Assembly (NCBI GenBank): GCA_044375955.1
Contig: JBILLS010000020.1
Span: 1-35,342, forward strand
Direction of reading: 5' to 3'
Source: VGCC01 sp044375955
GTDB lineage: Bacteria > Actinomycetota > Actinomycetes > S36-B12
Length of the DNA: 35,342 bases
The position numbers and the translations under genes are program-made. The notes under the pieces are model-generated. The model made no database searches and had not been told where the DNA came from. It saw only the letters and a program-made list of their open reading frames with translations. Below are positions 1-7,701 of this stretch, piece after piece. Position 1 is the stretch's first letter; each line of letters starts with the position of its first letter.

Positions 1-560
1 AGGCACTGACGAGCCCGAGCGAACAGGATGCACTGGTGCGTATCGCCCATGAGCGGTATGCACCCAACGCCGATCCTGCACGTCTGCTGGCGTCACTCCA
101 ACGCTTGATCGCTCTCGAGTATTGGCCGCGGGACTTCGACGGGTCGATGCACTCCCTGGTTGCACTCAAGCGGTTCACCAGCTACCTCATCGGTCGGTTC
201 TGTGTCACCGCGCAGATCGCGACGCAGATGGAGTTCCCGAACCCGCCGCTGACCCGCTACGCAGCACACCTCGTGGTGCCGGAGGAGGTGCGCGACGAGG
301 TAGCGGTGATGAAGGCGATGGCCGTGCGCTACGTGATGGGCCGTGAGGGTGCCGATGCCGAATACGCCCGCCAGCGGGAGATCATCGCCGAGGTTGTGCA
401 CGCCCTGACCATCGACGAGGGTCGATCCCTCGAGGCCTGGCTGCGTCCGGCGTTCGACGCGGCGGCCTCGGATGCCGAGCGGTTCCGCGTGATCATCGAC
501 CAGGTCGCCAGTCTGACCGACACCAGCATCGTCGCCTGGAGGAATCGCCTCACCCGTTAG
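1..560 (+). CDS. dgt: dNTP triphosphohydrolase (dGTPase family), 3' part only
   Basis: The frame is open from the window edge (first full codon at base 3) to TAG at 558-560, giving about 185 C-terminal residues. The segment matches the C-terminal helical region of actinobacterial deoxyguanosinetriphosphate triphosphohydrolases: a FDGSMHSLVALKRFTSYLIGR stretch and a later EVAVMKAMAVRYVM stretch are typical. The catalytic HD motif lies upstream, outside the window. These enzymes hydrolyse dNTPs to the nucleoside and triphosphate and so help control dNTP pools. The usual actinobacterial neighbour is dnaG, and here dnaG lies 1.9 kb downstream with a toxin-antitoxin pair and an aminotransferase between. 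The internal GTG at 36 is in frame but is not the true start, because homology continues to its left. Confidence 0.85.
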   Translation, partial: ALTSPSEQDALVRIAHERYAPNADPARLLASLQRLIALEYWPRDFDGSMHSLVALKRFTSYLIGRFCVTAQIATQMEFPNPPLTRYAAHLVVPEEVRDEVAVMKAMAVRYVMGREGADAEYARQREIIAEVVHALTIDEGRSLEAWLRPAFDAAASDAERFRVIIDQVASLTDTSIVAWRNRLTR

Positions 561-586
561 TGCTACGTAGATGCTACATTCGTCGC
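561..586 (+). promoter_or_regulatory. vapB leaderless promoter with repeat operator
   Basis: The 26 bases between dgt and the antitoxin hold TGCTAC twice (561-566 and 572-577, 11-bp period) with the palindrome CTACGTAG (563-570) between. A -10-like TACATT (575-580) ends 6 nt before the ATG at 587, which would place the transcript start at the start codon. Type II antitoxins of the Phd fold usually bind such repeats to repress their own operon; that role here is inferred. Confidence 0.5.
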
Positions 587-844
587 ATGTCAACGGTAGC
601 GGTGCGGGATTTGAGGAACGACACCTCCGGTGTGCTCGAGAGAGTCCGTCGCGGCGAGGAGGTCGTGATCACGGTGCGCGGCGTTCCCGCCGCCCGCTTG
701 GTGCCCATCACGGCCCCCTCGCGGCAACCCGTCACGGGCTCGGAGTTCTTCGGTCGACTGTCGCGGGTGCAGGCAGACCCGGGTCTGCTCGTCGATCTTG
801 AGCGTTCAGGGTCGGACGCAACGGACACTGTCGGTCCAGAGTGA
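587..844 (+). CDS. Phd/YefM-type antitoxin (VapB-like)
   Basis: An 85-residue protein beginning MSTVAVRDLRNDTSGVLER. This is the classic N-terminal DNA-binding fold of Phd/YefM antitoxins, followed by EEVVITVRGVPAARLVPI, the second conserved strand pair. The C-terminal half (GSEFFGRLSRVQADPGLLVDLE) would thread into the toxin. I chose the ATG at 587 because the family starts at this residue and a -10 box lies 6 nt upstream; the in-frame ATG at 560 would add nine unsupported residues. The stop overlaps the PIN toxin start by 4 bases, so the two are translationally coupled. Role: neutralise the toxin and autorepress the operon. Confidence 0.88.
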   Translation: MSTVAVRDLRNDTSGVLERVRRGEEVVITVRGVPAARLVPITAPSRQPVTGSEFFGRLSRVQADPGLLVDLERSGSDATDTVGPE

Positions 845-1242
845 CCACGCGTCCGATTCTCGTGGACACCAGCGTGTTGGTCGCGCGCGAGGTGAACCGC
901 CCGTTACGGCACGACCCGTCCGGGTGGGAGGTGTTCGTCAGCGTCGTCACGCTGGCCGAAATCAAGGCCGGGGTGTTGCTCGCTGAGGACGTCGATGTTC
1001 GCGTACGTCGCTTGACGACGCTGGAGTCGCTGAACGACGTGCCCCGGTTGGGGATCGATGAGGATGTGGCCTCGGAGTGGGCCGTTCTACGTGCATCAGC
1101 GGCCGAGCGCGGTCGCCGCCTCAATGTGAATGACATGTGGATCGCGGCCACCGCCATATGTCACGGAATGCCGGTGGTGACTCAGGACTCGGACTTCTTT
1201 CAGCTTTCCGGAGTGCGAGGACTCGAAGTCATCGCCGTGTGA
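841..1242 (+). CDS. PIN-domain ribonuclease toxin (VapC family)
   Basis: A 133-residue PIN domain. The acidic residues of the metal site are visible: D9 in LVDTSV, E40 in TLAEIKAG, D98 in NVNDMWIAATA and D116/D118 in TQDSDF. VapC toxins are Mg-dependent RNases that cleave tRNA or rRNA when the antitoxin is degraded. The GTG start at 841 overlaps the antitoxin stop (GTGA). All catalytic positions are intact, so the pair looks functional. The last 43 bases overlap the 3' end of the convergent aminotransferase gene. The pair sits between dgt and the dnaG region, which suggests it was inserted there; the RNA target cannot be read from sequence. Confidence 0.9.
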   Translation: MTTRPILVDTSVLVAREVNRPLRHDPSGWEVFVSVVTLAEIKAGVLLAEDVDVRVRRLTTLESLNDVPRLGIDEDVASEWAVLRASAAERGRRLNVNDMWIAATAICHGMPVVTQDSDFFQLSGVRGLEVIAV

Positions 1243-2429
1243 CGGACGACCGATACGAGTCGCGTGATGTCATCCTCGGTGTTGTATGCGTGGGGAGAGA
1301 CACGCACCAACCCTTCGATGCCGAGGGTTTCGAAGTCCACGCGCGCGTAATCCGGAGTGGACAGGCTCACATTGATTCCGTGCGCTCGGATTCGCGCCAC
1401 GACGTCGGCCGCTGACACGCCGTCCACGGTGAACGTCACGATCCCGCTGCGCGCCGCAGCGCTACCCCCGCGATCCCTGATCTGAACTCCCGGCACTTCG
1501 GTTAACTCCCTTCGCGCACATTCGGCGAGTAGCGAGATCCGGGTACGGAGGGCATCGATCCCGCAACCCAGGGCGTAGTCCACTGCGGCGCCGAGTCCCA
1601 GTAGCGCTGCGTACGACTTTTCCCATGACTCGAAGCGGCGCGCGCCCGGTTGCACCTCGTAGCCGCCCGTGGTCCAGGTTGCCGCGTGCAAGTCCAACGG
1701 GAACGGTTCAAGGCTGGTCAGCGCACGGTCGGAGGTAAATAGGAAACCGGTGCCGCGAGGACCGCGCAGGAACTTGCGCCCGGTAGCGGAGACGAAGTCC
1801 GCGCCGATCGCGGTGACGTCGACGGGGAGTTGTCCGATGGATTGACACGCATCGAGCAGGTAGTACGCATCGCTTCCAGCCTGGCGGATCGCCTTGCCGA
1901 TGCCCGCGGCATCATTGATCAGGCCATTCTGGGACGGGCAGTGATTAATCGCGACGAGTGCCGTCGGGACGGAGAGCATCTCCTGGAGCGCGTTCACGTC
2001 GACGACGCCGTTACCGTCGTCGGGGATGTACTCGAGTGTGCACCCATATGTGCGGACCAATTGCAGGATAGGTAACACATTCGAGGCGTACTCAGCCGAG
2101 GACACCAGGATGCGACTACCCGGTGTGATCACCCCGGAGAAGGTCAGTGCCGAGAAGGCGCGGTCCCACGCGGATGTGGCGGACTCGACCAGCGCGATCT
2201 GGTCCGGCCGCGCGCCGATGAGACTGGCGACCGAGGTGTAGACCGCCGCCACTCGATCGGCTGCCTCGGCGTGGGCCTCGTAGCCACCGATCAGCTCCTC
2301 GCGCCGGAGGTGTGCCACCACGGTGTCCGTGACCACGGAAGGCGGGAGCGCGGAGCCCGCGTTGTTCAGATGGGTGACCCGCTCGCAGCCGGGGGTCTCG
2401 GCCCGGAGCCGGTCGATATCGAGGGTCAT
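1200..2429 (-). CDS. class V aminotransferase, cysteine desulfurase/isopenicillin N epimerase-like
   Basis: A 409-residue PLP-dependent fold-type I enzyme. N-terminal HLNNAGSALPP is the usual class V opening, YLLDACQSIGQLPVDV holds the cofactor-contacting Asp (D193), and SATGRKFLRGPRG holds the Schiff-base lysine (K219). The C-terminal domain (ADVVARIRAHGINVS) is complete. The family includes cysteine desulfurases, selenocysteine lyases, isopenicillin N epimerase-like and EgtE-like enzymes; the substrate cannot be assigned. No sulphur-relay genes are nearby. A GTG at 2447 would add six residues; I prefer the ATG because residue similarity starts there. Its start lies about 30 bases from the divergent dnaG start, so their promoters must interleave. 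The 3' end overlaps vapC by 43 bases on the opposite strand. Confidence 0.82.
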   Translation of the reverse strand: MTLDIDRLRAETPGCERVTHLNNAGSALPPSVVTDTVVAHLRREELIGGYEAHAEAADRVAAVYTSVASLIGARPDQIALVESATSAWDRAFSALTFSGVITPGSRILVSSAEYASNVLPILQLVRTYGCTLEYIPDDGNGVVDVNALQEMLSVPTALVAINHCPSQNGLINDAAGIGKAIRQAGSDAYYLLDACQSIGQLPVDVTAIGADFVSATGRKFLRGPRGTGFLFTSDRALTSLEPFPLDLHAATWTTGGYEVQPGARRFESWEKSYAALLGLGAAVDYALGCGIDALRTRISLLAECARRELTEVPGVQIRDRGGSAAARSGIVTFTVDGVSAADVVARIRAHGINVSLSTPDYARVDFETLGIEGLVRVSPHAYNTEDDITRLVSVVRHTAMTSSPRTPES

Positions 2430-2448
2430 GGGTGCATCCAACCGCACC

Positions 2449-2454
2449 TACACT
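2449..2454 (+). promoter_or_regulatory. dnaG leaderless -10 box
   Basis: TACACT is followed by exactly 6 bases and then the GTG start at 2461. No Shine-Dalgarno is present. This is the layout of a leaderless actinobacterial mRNA. The box lies within the short gap to the divergent aminotransferase gene. Confidence 0.6.
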
Positions 2455-2460
2455 GACCAC

Positions 2461-4284
2461 GTGGCTGGCCGGATTCGCGACGAGGACATCGCGGCCGTCC
2501 GTGACCGAGCTCGAATCGACGATGTCTTGCGGGAGTACGTGACGCTCAAGAGCGCCGGCGGGGGTTCACTGAAGGGCCTATGCCCGTTTCACGACGAGCG
2601 CACTCCAAGTTTCCACGTCACTCCGAGCCGCGGCATGTGGTACTGCTTCGGCTGCAGTGAAGGTGGGGACGTCCTGAACTTCGTGCAGAAGATCGACCAC
2701 CTATCTTTCGCCGAGGCTGTGGAGAAACTCGCCGGGCGCACGGGTGTGCAGTTGCGCTACGTGGAGGGTGGTGCCGCGGTATCCAAATCGACGGGCCAGC
2801 GCACCCGCCTGGTCGAAGCCCACACGATCGCCGCGGAGTTCTTCCGCGCCCAATTGGAGGCGCCCGAGGCGCAGCCGGGACGCACGTTCCTCACCGAGCG
2901 CGGCTTCGACGCCGATGCTGCAGCACGCTTCGGGATCGGCTTCGCCCCGAAGTCCTGGGATGCGCTCACCTCCCACCTGCGCTCGCGTGGGTTCAGTGAG
3001 GCCGAGATCCTCGCCGGTGGTTTGGCCAGCCAGGGAAACCGTGGGATCTACGACCGGTTCCGCGGACGCCTGGTCTGGCCGATACGTGACCTCGGGGGAG
3101 ACGTGGTCGGCTTCGGTGCCCGTCGGCTGCTTGAGGACGACGACGGTCCCAAGTACCTCAACACCCCGGAGTCACCTCTTTATAAGAAGAGTCAGGTGCT
3201 CTACGGCATCGACCTGGCGCGGCGAGACATCGCAAAGGAGCAACAGGTGGTCGTGGTCGAGGGCTACACCGACGTCATGGCCTGCCACCTGGCAGGAGTC
3301 ACCACCGCAGTAGCCACCTGCGGCACTGCCTTCGGTTCCGACCACATCAAGGTTCTCCGTCGTCTTCTCATGGACGACGCGGCGATGCGCGGCTCCGTGG
3401 TTTTCACCTTCGACGGCGACGCGGCTGGGCAGAAGGCAGCGCTCAAGGCCTTCAACGAAGACCAGCGCTTCATGGCGCATACCTATGTCGCGGTCGCCAA
3501 AGATGGCCTCGACCCCTGTGATCTGCGACTAGCCCAGGGTGACGGTGCAGTGCGGGCGCTGGTCGAGGACAAGGTCCCACTATTCGAGTTCGCCATCAAG
3601 CAGACCATCTCCGCCTATGACCTCAACACCGCTGAGGGCCGCATCGCGGCGCTGCGGGAGGCCGCGCCGATCATCAGCACCATCCGCGATGCCGCACTGC
3701 GTCCCGAGTACGCCCGTCGCCTGGCTGGGTGGCTCGGAATGGATGCATCCGAAGTCACTCGGGTCCTTGGTAGGTCCACGGCTGCGCCCGGGGCGAGGAC
3801 TGCGCCATTGGCGCCGAACGACCCCACGTTGGCGATCGAACGTCAGGCACTCAAGTGCGCGCTGCAGTACCCGGGACATGTGTATGAGTGGTACTCCTCC
3901 GTGGAGGACTCGGCCTTCACGCACCCTCGCGCGATCGCCGTGCACTCAGCGATCGCCGCTGCTGGTGGACCCTCGGCAGATCGCGACGGGTTGTCGTGGA
4001 TCGACGCGGTCCTCGATGCATGTCCCGACGACGATGTGCGCGGCTCGGTTCGCGAACTCGCAGTGGATCCCATCCCGGCGGACGAGACCACCATTCACCG
4101 GTACGCCACCGGCATCATCGCGCGCCTGCTGGAGCGCGATGCGGCCCGCAGGGTCGAAGAGCTCCGCGGACGCATGCAACGCAGCGATGAGGACGCCGCC
4201 CAGTCGCAGGAACTCCTCGCGGAGATCATGGCTCTCGAGGAGTATCGACGCAGCCTGCTGCGCGAGGCCCTGGGGGAGAGCTGA
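2461..4284 (+). CDS. dnaG: DNA primase DnaG
   Basis: A 607-residue primase that makes the RNA primers for lagging-strand synthesis at the replication fork. Domain order is standard. First is a CHC2 zinc finger (C41, H44, C62, C65 in CPFHDERTPSFHV and YCFGCSEGGDV), then the catalytic core with the TOPRIM fold: E267 in VVVEGYTDVM and D318/D320 in FTFDGDAAGQ. A C-terminal helical region for helicase binding extends from about residue 450. The upstream frame stays open to 2323, but homology starts at the GTG of 2461 (MAGRIRDEDI), which also fits the leaderless -10 box. The stop overlaps the next start by one base (TGATG), so the small downstream gene is coupled. Length and motifs are normal. Confidence 0.97.
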   Translation: MAGRIRDEDIAAVRDRARIDDVLREYVTLKSAGGGSLKGLCPFHDERTPSFHVTPSRGMWYCFGCSEGGDVLNFVQKIDHLSFAEAVEKLAGRTGVQLRYVEGGAAVSKSTGQRTRLVEAHTIAAEFFRAQLEAPEAQPGRTFLTERGFDADAAARFGIGFAPKSWDALTSHLRSRGFSEAEILAGGLASQGNRGIYDRFRGRLVWPIRDLGGDVVGFGARRLLEDDDGPKYLNTPESPLYKKSQVLYGIDLARRDIAKEQQVVVVEGYTDVMACHLAGVTTAVATCGTAFGSDHIKVLRRLLMDDAAMRGSVVFTFDGDAAGQKAALKAFNEDQRFMAHTYVAVAKDGLDPCDLRLAQGDGAVRALVEDKVPLFEFAIKQTISAYDLNTAEGRIAALREAAPIISTIRDAALRPEYARRLAGWLGMDASEVTRVLGRSTAAPGARTAPLAPNDPTLAIERQALKCALQYPGHVYEWYSSVEDSAFTHPRAIAVHSAIAAAGGPSADRDGLSWIDAVLDACPDDDVRGSVRELAVDPIPADETTIHRYATGIIARLLERDAARRVEELRGRMQRSDEDAAQSQELLAEIMALEEYRRSLLREALGES

Positions 4285-4766
4285 TGCGACTTCGCTCGCA
4301 GCAGCCATCCGCCGCTGAGCGCGCAACCCTCGCCCTCCCCGACGGTGAGCGGATCCTGGCCTTCGCCCACACCATCCACGCGCAACCCGTTGCGGCCACC
4401 CGCGCGGCCCTGCATCTACCCGGCAGAGTCATCCCCTGGCACGCCATCGCCAAAGCCGAATGGGCCGAGCCATTCCTTGAGATCGTCGTCACCGGGGGTG
4501 CCCGTGGTGAACTTCTACGTCTGGAGTTCGAGGAACCGGGTCGGCTTCCTCCCGTGATCCGGGAACGGGTGACCGACAGCGTGATCGTCACCGAGCACAG
4601 AACCCTCCCCAATGGTCAGGGAGCCACCTTCGCGGCGCGGCGCCTGCCGGGTGACGAGATCGCCTGGTCGGTCACGTTCGACTCTGGCGTGGATCCCACC
4701 GACCCGACCAACCAGGCCCAGGCCACGGAGATCCTCACCTCGCTGCGCTCCACCCTCGGGGTCTGA
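4284..4766 (+). CDS. conserved actinobacterial PH-like protein downstream of dnaG
   Basis: A 160-residue soluble protein with no signal peptide or membrane segment. A stretch reading RAALHLPGRVIPWHAIAKAEW resembles small actinobacterial proteins with a pleckstrin-homology-like beta fold, in which a short HLPG-x-IPW-x-xIA segment recurs. The start shares one base with the dnaG stop, so it is co-translated with the primase. No catalytic motif can be recognised and the function is unknown. A link to replication is only suggested by the coupling. Confidence 0.75.
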   Translation: MRLRSQQPSAAERATLALPDGERILAFAHTIHAQPVAATRAALHLPGRVIPWHAIAKAEWAEPFLEIVVTGGARGELLRLEFEEPGRLPPVIRERVTDSVIVTEHRTLPNGQGATFAARRLPGDEIAWSVTFDSGVDPTDPTNQAQATEILTSLRSTLGV

Positions 4767-4806
4767 AACCGTGACCGGTTGGTAGCCTTTCCCGGCCCAA
4801 CAGCAG

Positions 4807-4879
4807 TCCCCCATAGCTCAATTGGCAGAGCATTCGACTGTTAATCGAAGGGTTCTTGGTTCGAGTCCAAGTGGGGGAG
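4807..4879 (+). tRNA. tRNA-Asn (GTT)
   Basis: A 73-nt cloverleaf. The acceptor TCCCCCA (4807-4813) pairs with TGGGGGA (4872-4878), with G4879 as discriminator. The D-arm is GCTC...GAGC. The anticodon stem TTCGA/TCGAA encloses loop CTGTTAA with GTT at 4840-4842. The T-arm loop is TTCGAGT. CCA is not encoded, as is usual in actinobacteria. A candidate -10 box TAGCCT lies at 4783-4788. Confidence 0.95.
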
Positions 4880-4909
4880 CTCACGTGACTACCATCGGTA
4901 GTCCGCCTG

Positions 4910-4983
4910 GGGGCGGTAGCTCAGCTGGTTAGAGCCCCGGACTCATAATCTGGTCGTCGTCGGTTCGAGCCCGACCCGCCCCA
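4910..4983 (+). tRNA. tRNA-Met (CAT)
   Basis: A 74-nt cloverleaf. The acceptor GGGGCGG (4910-4916) pairs with CCGCCCC (4976-4982), with A4983 as discriminator. The anticodon stem CCGGA/TCTGG holds loop CTCATAA with CAT at 4944-4946. The T-arm is GTCGG-TTCGAGC-CCGAC. CCA is not encoded. A fully paired acceptor top and a loop lacking the three G-C pairs of initiators indicate elongator Met; the Ile2 (lysidine) isotype is the alternative and would need identity-element scoring. It probably shares a transcript with tRNA-Asn 30 bases upstream. Confidence 0.9.
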
Positions 4984-5348
4984 CAAGTCCCTTGTGTTGT
5001 TTCGCCTCATGGGTGACAGGTTGGCTTCGGCCCATTCTTTACGCGGGTTCGCCTGATTCTTGACGGTGGCTTCGGCTGATGCCCCGAACCCTTGAAGTAT
5101 GACTTGGCTGGATGCTGATTTCGGCGGATCACCGACGGGCATCGGCTCGTCTATATGGTTTTCGGCGACGAGGTTCGAATCGGTGCTTGCCGCTACCACT
5201 ACGGGCATTGACGTGCACCCTGATCACGGGCGTCGCTGACGAGATACCCGGAGGTACTTGCAGCCGAGGATTTCCCAGGGTCCTCGATTGCCTGCCACGT
5301 CATGAGACACCATTGGTAGTGGGCTTCGAGTGGTGACAAAGGTGGACT
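4984..5348. other. gene-poor stretch after the tRNA pair
   Basis: About 365 bases with no convincing gene. Open frames on both strands have no recognisable family; the reverse one reads through the tRNA complement, a common artefact. The stretch contains partly repeated TGGCTTCGGC words (5022-5031 and 5070-5079) and a T-loop-like GGTTCGAATC (5172-5181) without a matching stem. I see no terminator with a T-run. It could be decayed insert DNA behind a tRNA, but no attachment repeat is visible. Confidence 0.4.
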
Positions 5349-5354
5349 TAGTCT
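5349..5354 (+). promoter_or_regulatory. lipoprotein leaderless -10 box
   Basis: TAGTCT is followed by 6 bases and then the ATG at 5361, with no Shine-Dalgarno. This is the same spacing as at dnaG and vapB. Confidence 0.5.
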
Positions 5355-5360
5355 CTTCCC

Positions 5361-6380
5361 ATGAAGAGACGTCCCAGCTTTGTACTTGTTGCCCTTCTCG
5401 GAGCAGTGCTCCTCTCGGCCTGCGGGAACCAATCGACACCTGACGAGAGTTCGGCCTCCGAGGCGCTCGCCGCTGCCTTTGCGGATCCCGAGGGTGCTCT
5501 GGCGAATCCTGAGGCGAGTGGAGAGGAGCTCATCAACGCGTGGTTCGGTCTGCTAGCGCTCACGGGACGAGGCGAGGGCGAGGTCGCAACATCCGCGGAA
5601 GAGGTAGAGGAGGACATGAAGATCGTCAGGCCCTACCTCGATCCGTCGTTCACTCTGTTGCGAGCCACTGGCCAGCGGTACACCGCGGGGAACTACGTAC
5701 CGCTTGACATCGATGCCTTCGACCTGTCGGATTTCATGGTTACGGAGCCGCGCGACGACATCCGAGTGATTCGCTATTTCGTCAGCCAGCCCGGGGCCAC
5801 TGCGCCCGACGAGGGTGCGGTCATGTCACCGGAGAAGGCCCCGCGTATCTCGGTTTTCCGTTGGTCCGAGGAGTTGAGGCACTGGGTGGCGGTGAGCTAT
5901 GCCAACTTCAACACGGCCATCGGAGCCATCTGCGAGCAGGACCCCATCAGTGTCAGTGGTGAGACGCCGGTCACGAGTCCAGAAGACGTTGCCCTGGGCA
6001 CGTCGCTCGTCGAGCAGTGGCGCGACATCACCACAGGAAAGTCGAAAGAGAAGATCCGTCACCCAGCAAATCAAATTCAACTTGCCAATGGGCAGGGTTG
6101 GCCGACGGCCGATGGTGAGCCCATCGAGTGGGCGCCTGCTAAGGCCTACGAGTTTGCCAACGTCGGTGTCGCGCGCAACGGTGATCTCCTCGTCGTCACC
6201 TACGACGCCATCGTGAGTGACCTCGTCATGGAAGGCGACGAATATCGAGACACAGCGACTCCGCGAATGCTCACTTTTCTTCGAAATCCCGAAGGAAAGT
6301 GGGAACTCATCGCACTGGCCAACTTCAATGTGCCGACTGGTGTCCCCGATGACGTGGAATGCATATCAGTGACCTCGTGA
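5361..6380 (+). CDS. lipoprotein with two NTF2-like halves
   Basis: A 339-residue lipoprotein: basic n-region MKRRPS, a hydrophobic core and lipobox LLSA-C21, so it should be anchored to the outer face of the membrane. The mature part looks like an internal duplication. The first half ends in VFRWSEELRHWVAVSYANFN and the second in TFLRNPEGKWELIALANFNV, each preceded by a strand-rich region with conserved YxxxxVxV spacing. This is the ending typical of NTF2/SnoaL-like domains, which often bind small molecules or serve as structural modules. No catalytic residues can be named and the role is unknown. It stands alone with its own promoter. Confidence 0.75.
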   Translation: MKRRPSFVLVALLGAVLLSACGNQSTPDESSASEALAAAFADPEGALANPEASGEELINAWFGLLALTGRGEGEVATSAEEVEEDMKIVRPYLDPSFTLLRATGQRYTAGNYVPLDIDAFDLSDFMVTEPRDDIRVIRYFVSQPGATAPDEGAVMSPEKAPRISVFRWSEELRHWVAVSYANFNTAIGAICEQDPISVSGETPVTSPEDVALGTSLVEQWRDITTGKSKEKIRHPANQIQLANGQGWPTADGEPIEWAPAKAYEFANVGVARNGDLLVVTYDAIVSDLVMEGDEYRDTATPRMLTFLRNPEGKWELIALANFNVPTGVPDDVECISVTS

Positions 6381-6568
6381 CAAGCGAGAGCCCCGGGTTC
6401 GCGTGGTGGACCTCACGAGGAATCCGCAGCGTGCGGCCATGCCAGTAGACCGCAGGCGCGTCCTCGTGGTTTAGGACGGGCCACTCATGGCGTCTCTTCT
6501 CTCTGGCGCAATGGCCGTGTGTAGCCAAAGTAGACCGTCGGGCTAACCGCCTCGTCAACACCACCGCA
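6381..6568. other. intergenic region with inverted repeats between convergent genes
   Basis: The region separates the lipoprotein gene from the convergent DUF4436 gene. It contains CACGAGGA (6414-6421) facing TCCTCGTG (6461-6468), a small perfect hairpin CCGCA-GCG-TGCGG (6424-6436), and CGTCCT/AGGACG (6459-6464 with 6473-6478). None is followed by a T-run. They may act as a bidirectional transcription barrier, but this is weak. Confidence 0.35.
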
Positions 6569-7489
6569 TCAGTCGTCAGCCTCTTGAACTGAGCTCGTGC
6601 TGCTCTTCGCATCCTCGTCGGAAGGATCTAGCAGTATCTTGAGGAGTACCACTACGAAGATGCAGGCAACGATGAGAAGCACCCAGTAGAAGAAGAACAC
6701 GTCAAATGCAATGCCCAGAGGCGGAGAGCCAGGAAGCGCCGAGCGCAGCGCTGGGAGCGCTATAAGGAATGTCGTGATCCAGAACTCATCACGTAGTCGC
6801 AGATGTCTCGTTCCGCGCACTCCGGCAATAGCCAGGAGGACAAGGGCCAGAAGTTGCAGCGCAACTCCGACTGAAAGAATGATCACGATCAACTTCACGT
6901 CATCTGAGCGACTGGCGTCAATCTCGGCAAATGCACCGCCCGCTGATGAAGCAAGGACGTTATCGATCCCCTCCGGTGCTTTATAGGTGAGCGAGTACCC
7001 AGCATTCGTTAGAGCCATGGGCTGCAGGGAGACGGGAACTAGCTCGTCTCCGGAGGTGACCAGCACTTCAAGGGAAGTCGCGTATTCGTCGAACGGCCAT
7101 GCGTTGATTGAGCGCTGGACCTCAAGGGGAAGGGTTCCTGTGATGACCGGGAGTTCATCTCCCTGGGAAATCTGCACATCACAATTGCAGCCAAAGATCT
7201 CAATGTTGAGCGGCGCGCCAGCGGCGTCACGTCGCCCGAAAGGCCCAGCGAAGTCTCCCGCCGTTTGAAGCCTCATTTGGAAGTGAGACTCCAGGAGCTG
7301 CGTGTCGATGTCCGTGACTGCAAAACTGATCTCTACACCGTTGTCCAGCTCGCCAGCGCTGATGGAATCCTGCCCCGAAACGTCTACTGGATTATGTACA
7401 AGTAGGAATGCGGCGTAGGCGACAACCAACAACGCGCCAAGACTGATCGAGGCGATTCGAAATGCTCGCCTACCGCGTTCCACGTTCAC
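6569..7489 (-). CDS. DUF4436 family membrane protein
   Basis: A 306-residue protein with an N-terminal membrane anchor (about residues 14-32), a roughly 160-residue extracytoplasmic domain and three C-terminal membrane segments (about 198-288). The motifs INAWPFDEY and RSALPGSPPLGIAFD are characteristic of DUF4436, a family known mainly from actinobacteria. The C-terminal tail is acidic and serine-rich. No enzymatic motif is visible; the function of the family is not established. The start is the GTG at 7489; a TACACT box at 7499-7504 (reverse strand) lies 9 bases upstream, so the leader is at most a few bases long. Confidence 0.78.
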   Translation of the reverse strand: MNVERGRRAFRIASISLGALLVVAYAAFLLVHNPVDVSGQDSISAGELDNGVEISFAVTDIDTQLLESHFQMRLQTAGDFAGPFGRRDAAGAPLNIEIFGCNCDVQISQGDELPVITGTLPLEVQRSINAWPFDEYATSLEVLVTSGDELVPVSLQPMALTNAGYSLTYKAPEGIDNVLASSAGGAFAEIDASRSDDVKLIVIILSVGVALQLLALVLLAIAGVRGTRHLRLRDEFWITTFLIALPALRSALPGSPPLGIAFDVFFFYWVLLIVACIFVVVLLKILLDPSDEDAKSSTSSVQEADD

Positions 7490-7701
7490 GATCCGCTGAG
7501 TGTACCCGCGCCAGTCGTGACGTGTGGAGCACGAGGCCGTCCCCTTGGCAGGTAGCGATCATGTGGTGTTTCCTCATCCGGCGAGTCGCCTGTCACATTC
7601 AATGCCAGACCAGAACGCCCATCCATGTGTGCCACCGAATTCGATCACCGCCGGAACCCACGAGAGTGAGTATTTGGTTCGGGCGGCTCCCCGTGGCGTG
7701 G
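7490..7701. other. short intergenic region upstream of the DUF4436 gene
   Basis: The 212 bases separate two leftward genes. Apart from the TACACT -10 candidate at 7499-7504 for the DUF4436 gene, I see no RNA gene, strong hairpin or coding frame. Confidence 0.4.

Noticed and set aside
2323..2460. Longer dnaG start at 2323
   Set aside because: The extra 46 residues overlap the divergent aminotransferase coding region and are absent from primases; the GTG at 2461 fits homology and promoter.
5172..5181. T-loop-like GGTTCGAATC as a relic tRNA
   Set aside because: The flanking bases do not form a T-stem and no acceptor or anticodon arm can be drawn.
4921..5208. Reverse-strand open frame of 95 codons over the tRNA-Met gene
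   Set aside because: Its end is the translated complement of the tRNA (a known artefact pattern), and the rest has no family signature or ribosome site.
5112..5336. Forward open frame of 74 codons in the gap before the lipoprotein gene
   Set aside because: No start context, no recognisable domain, and composition like translated non-coding DNA.
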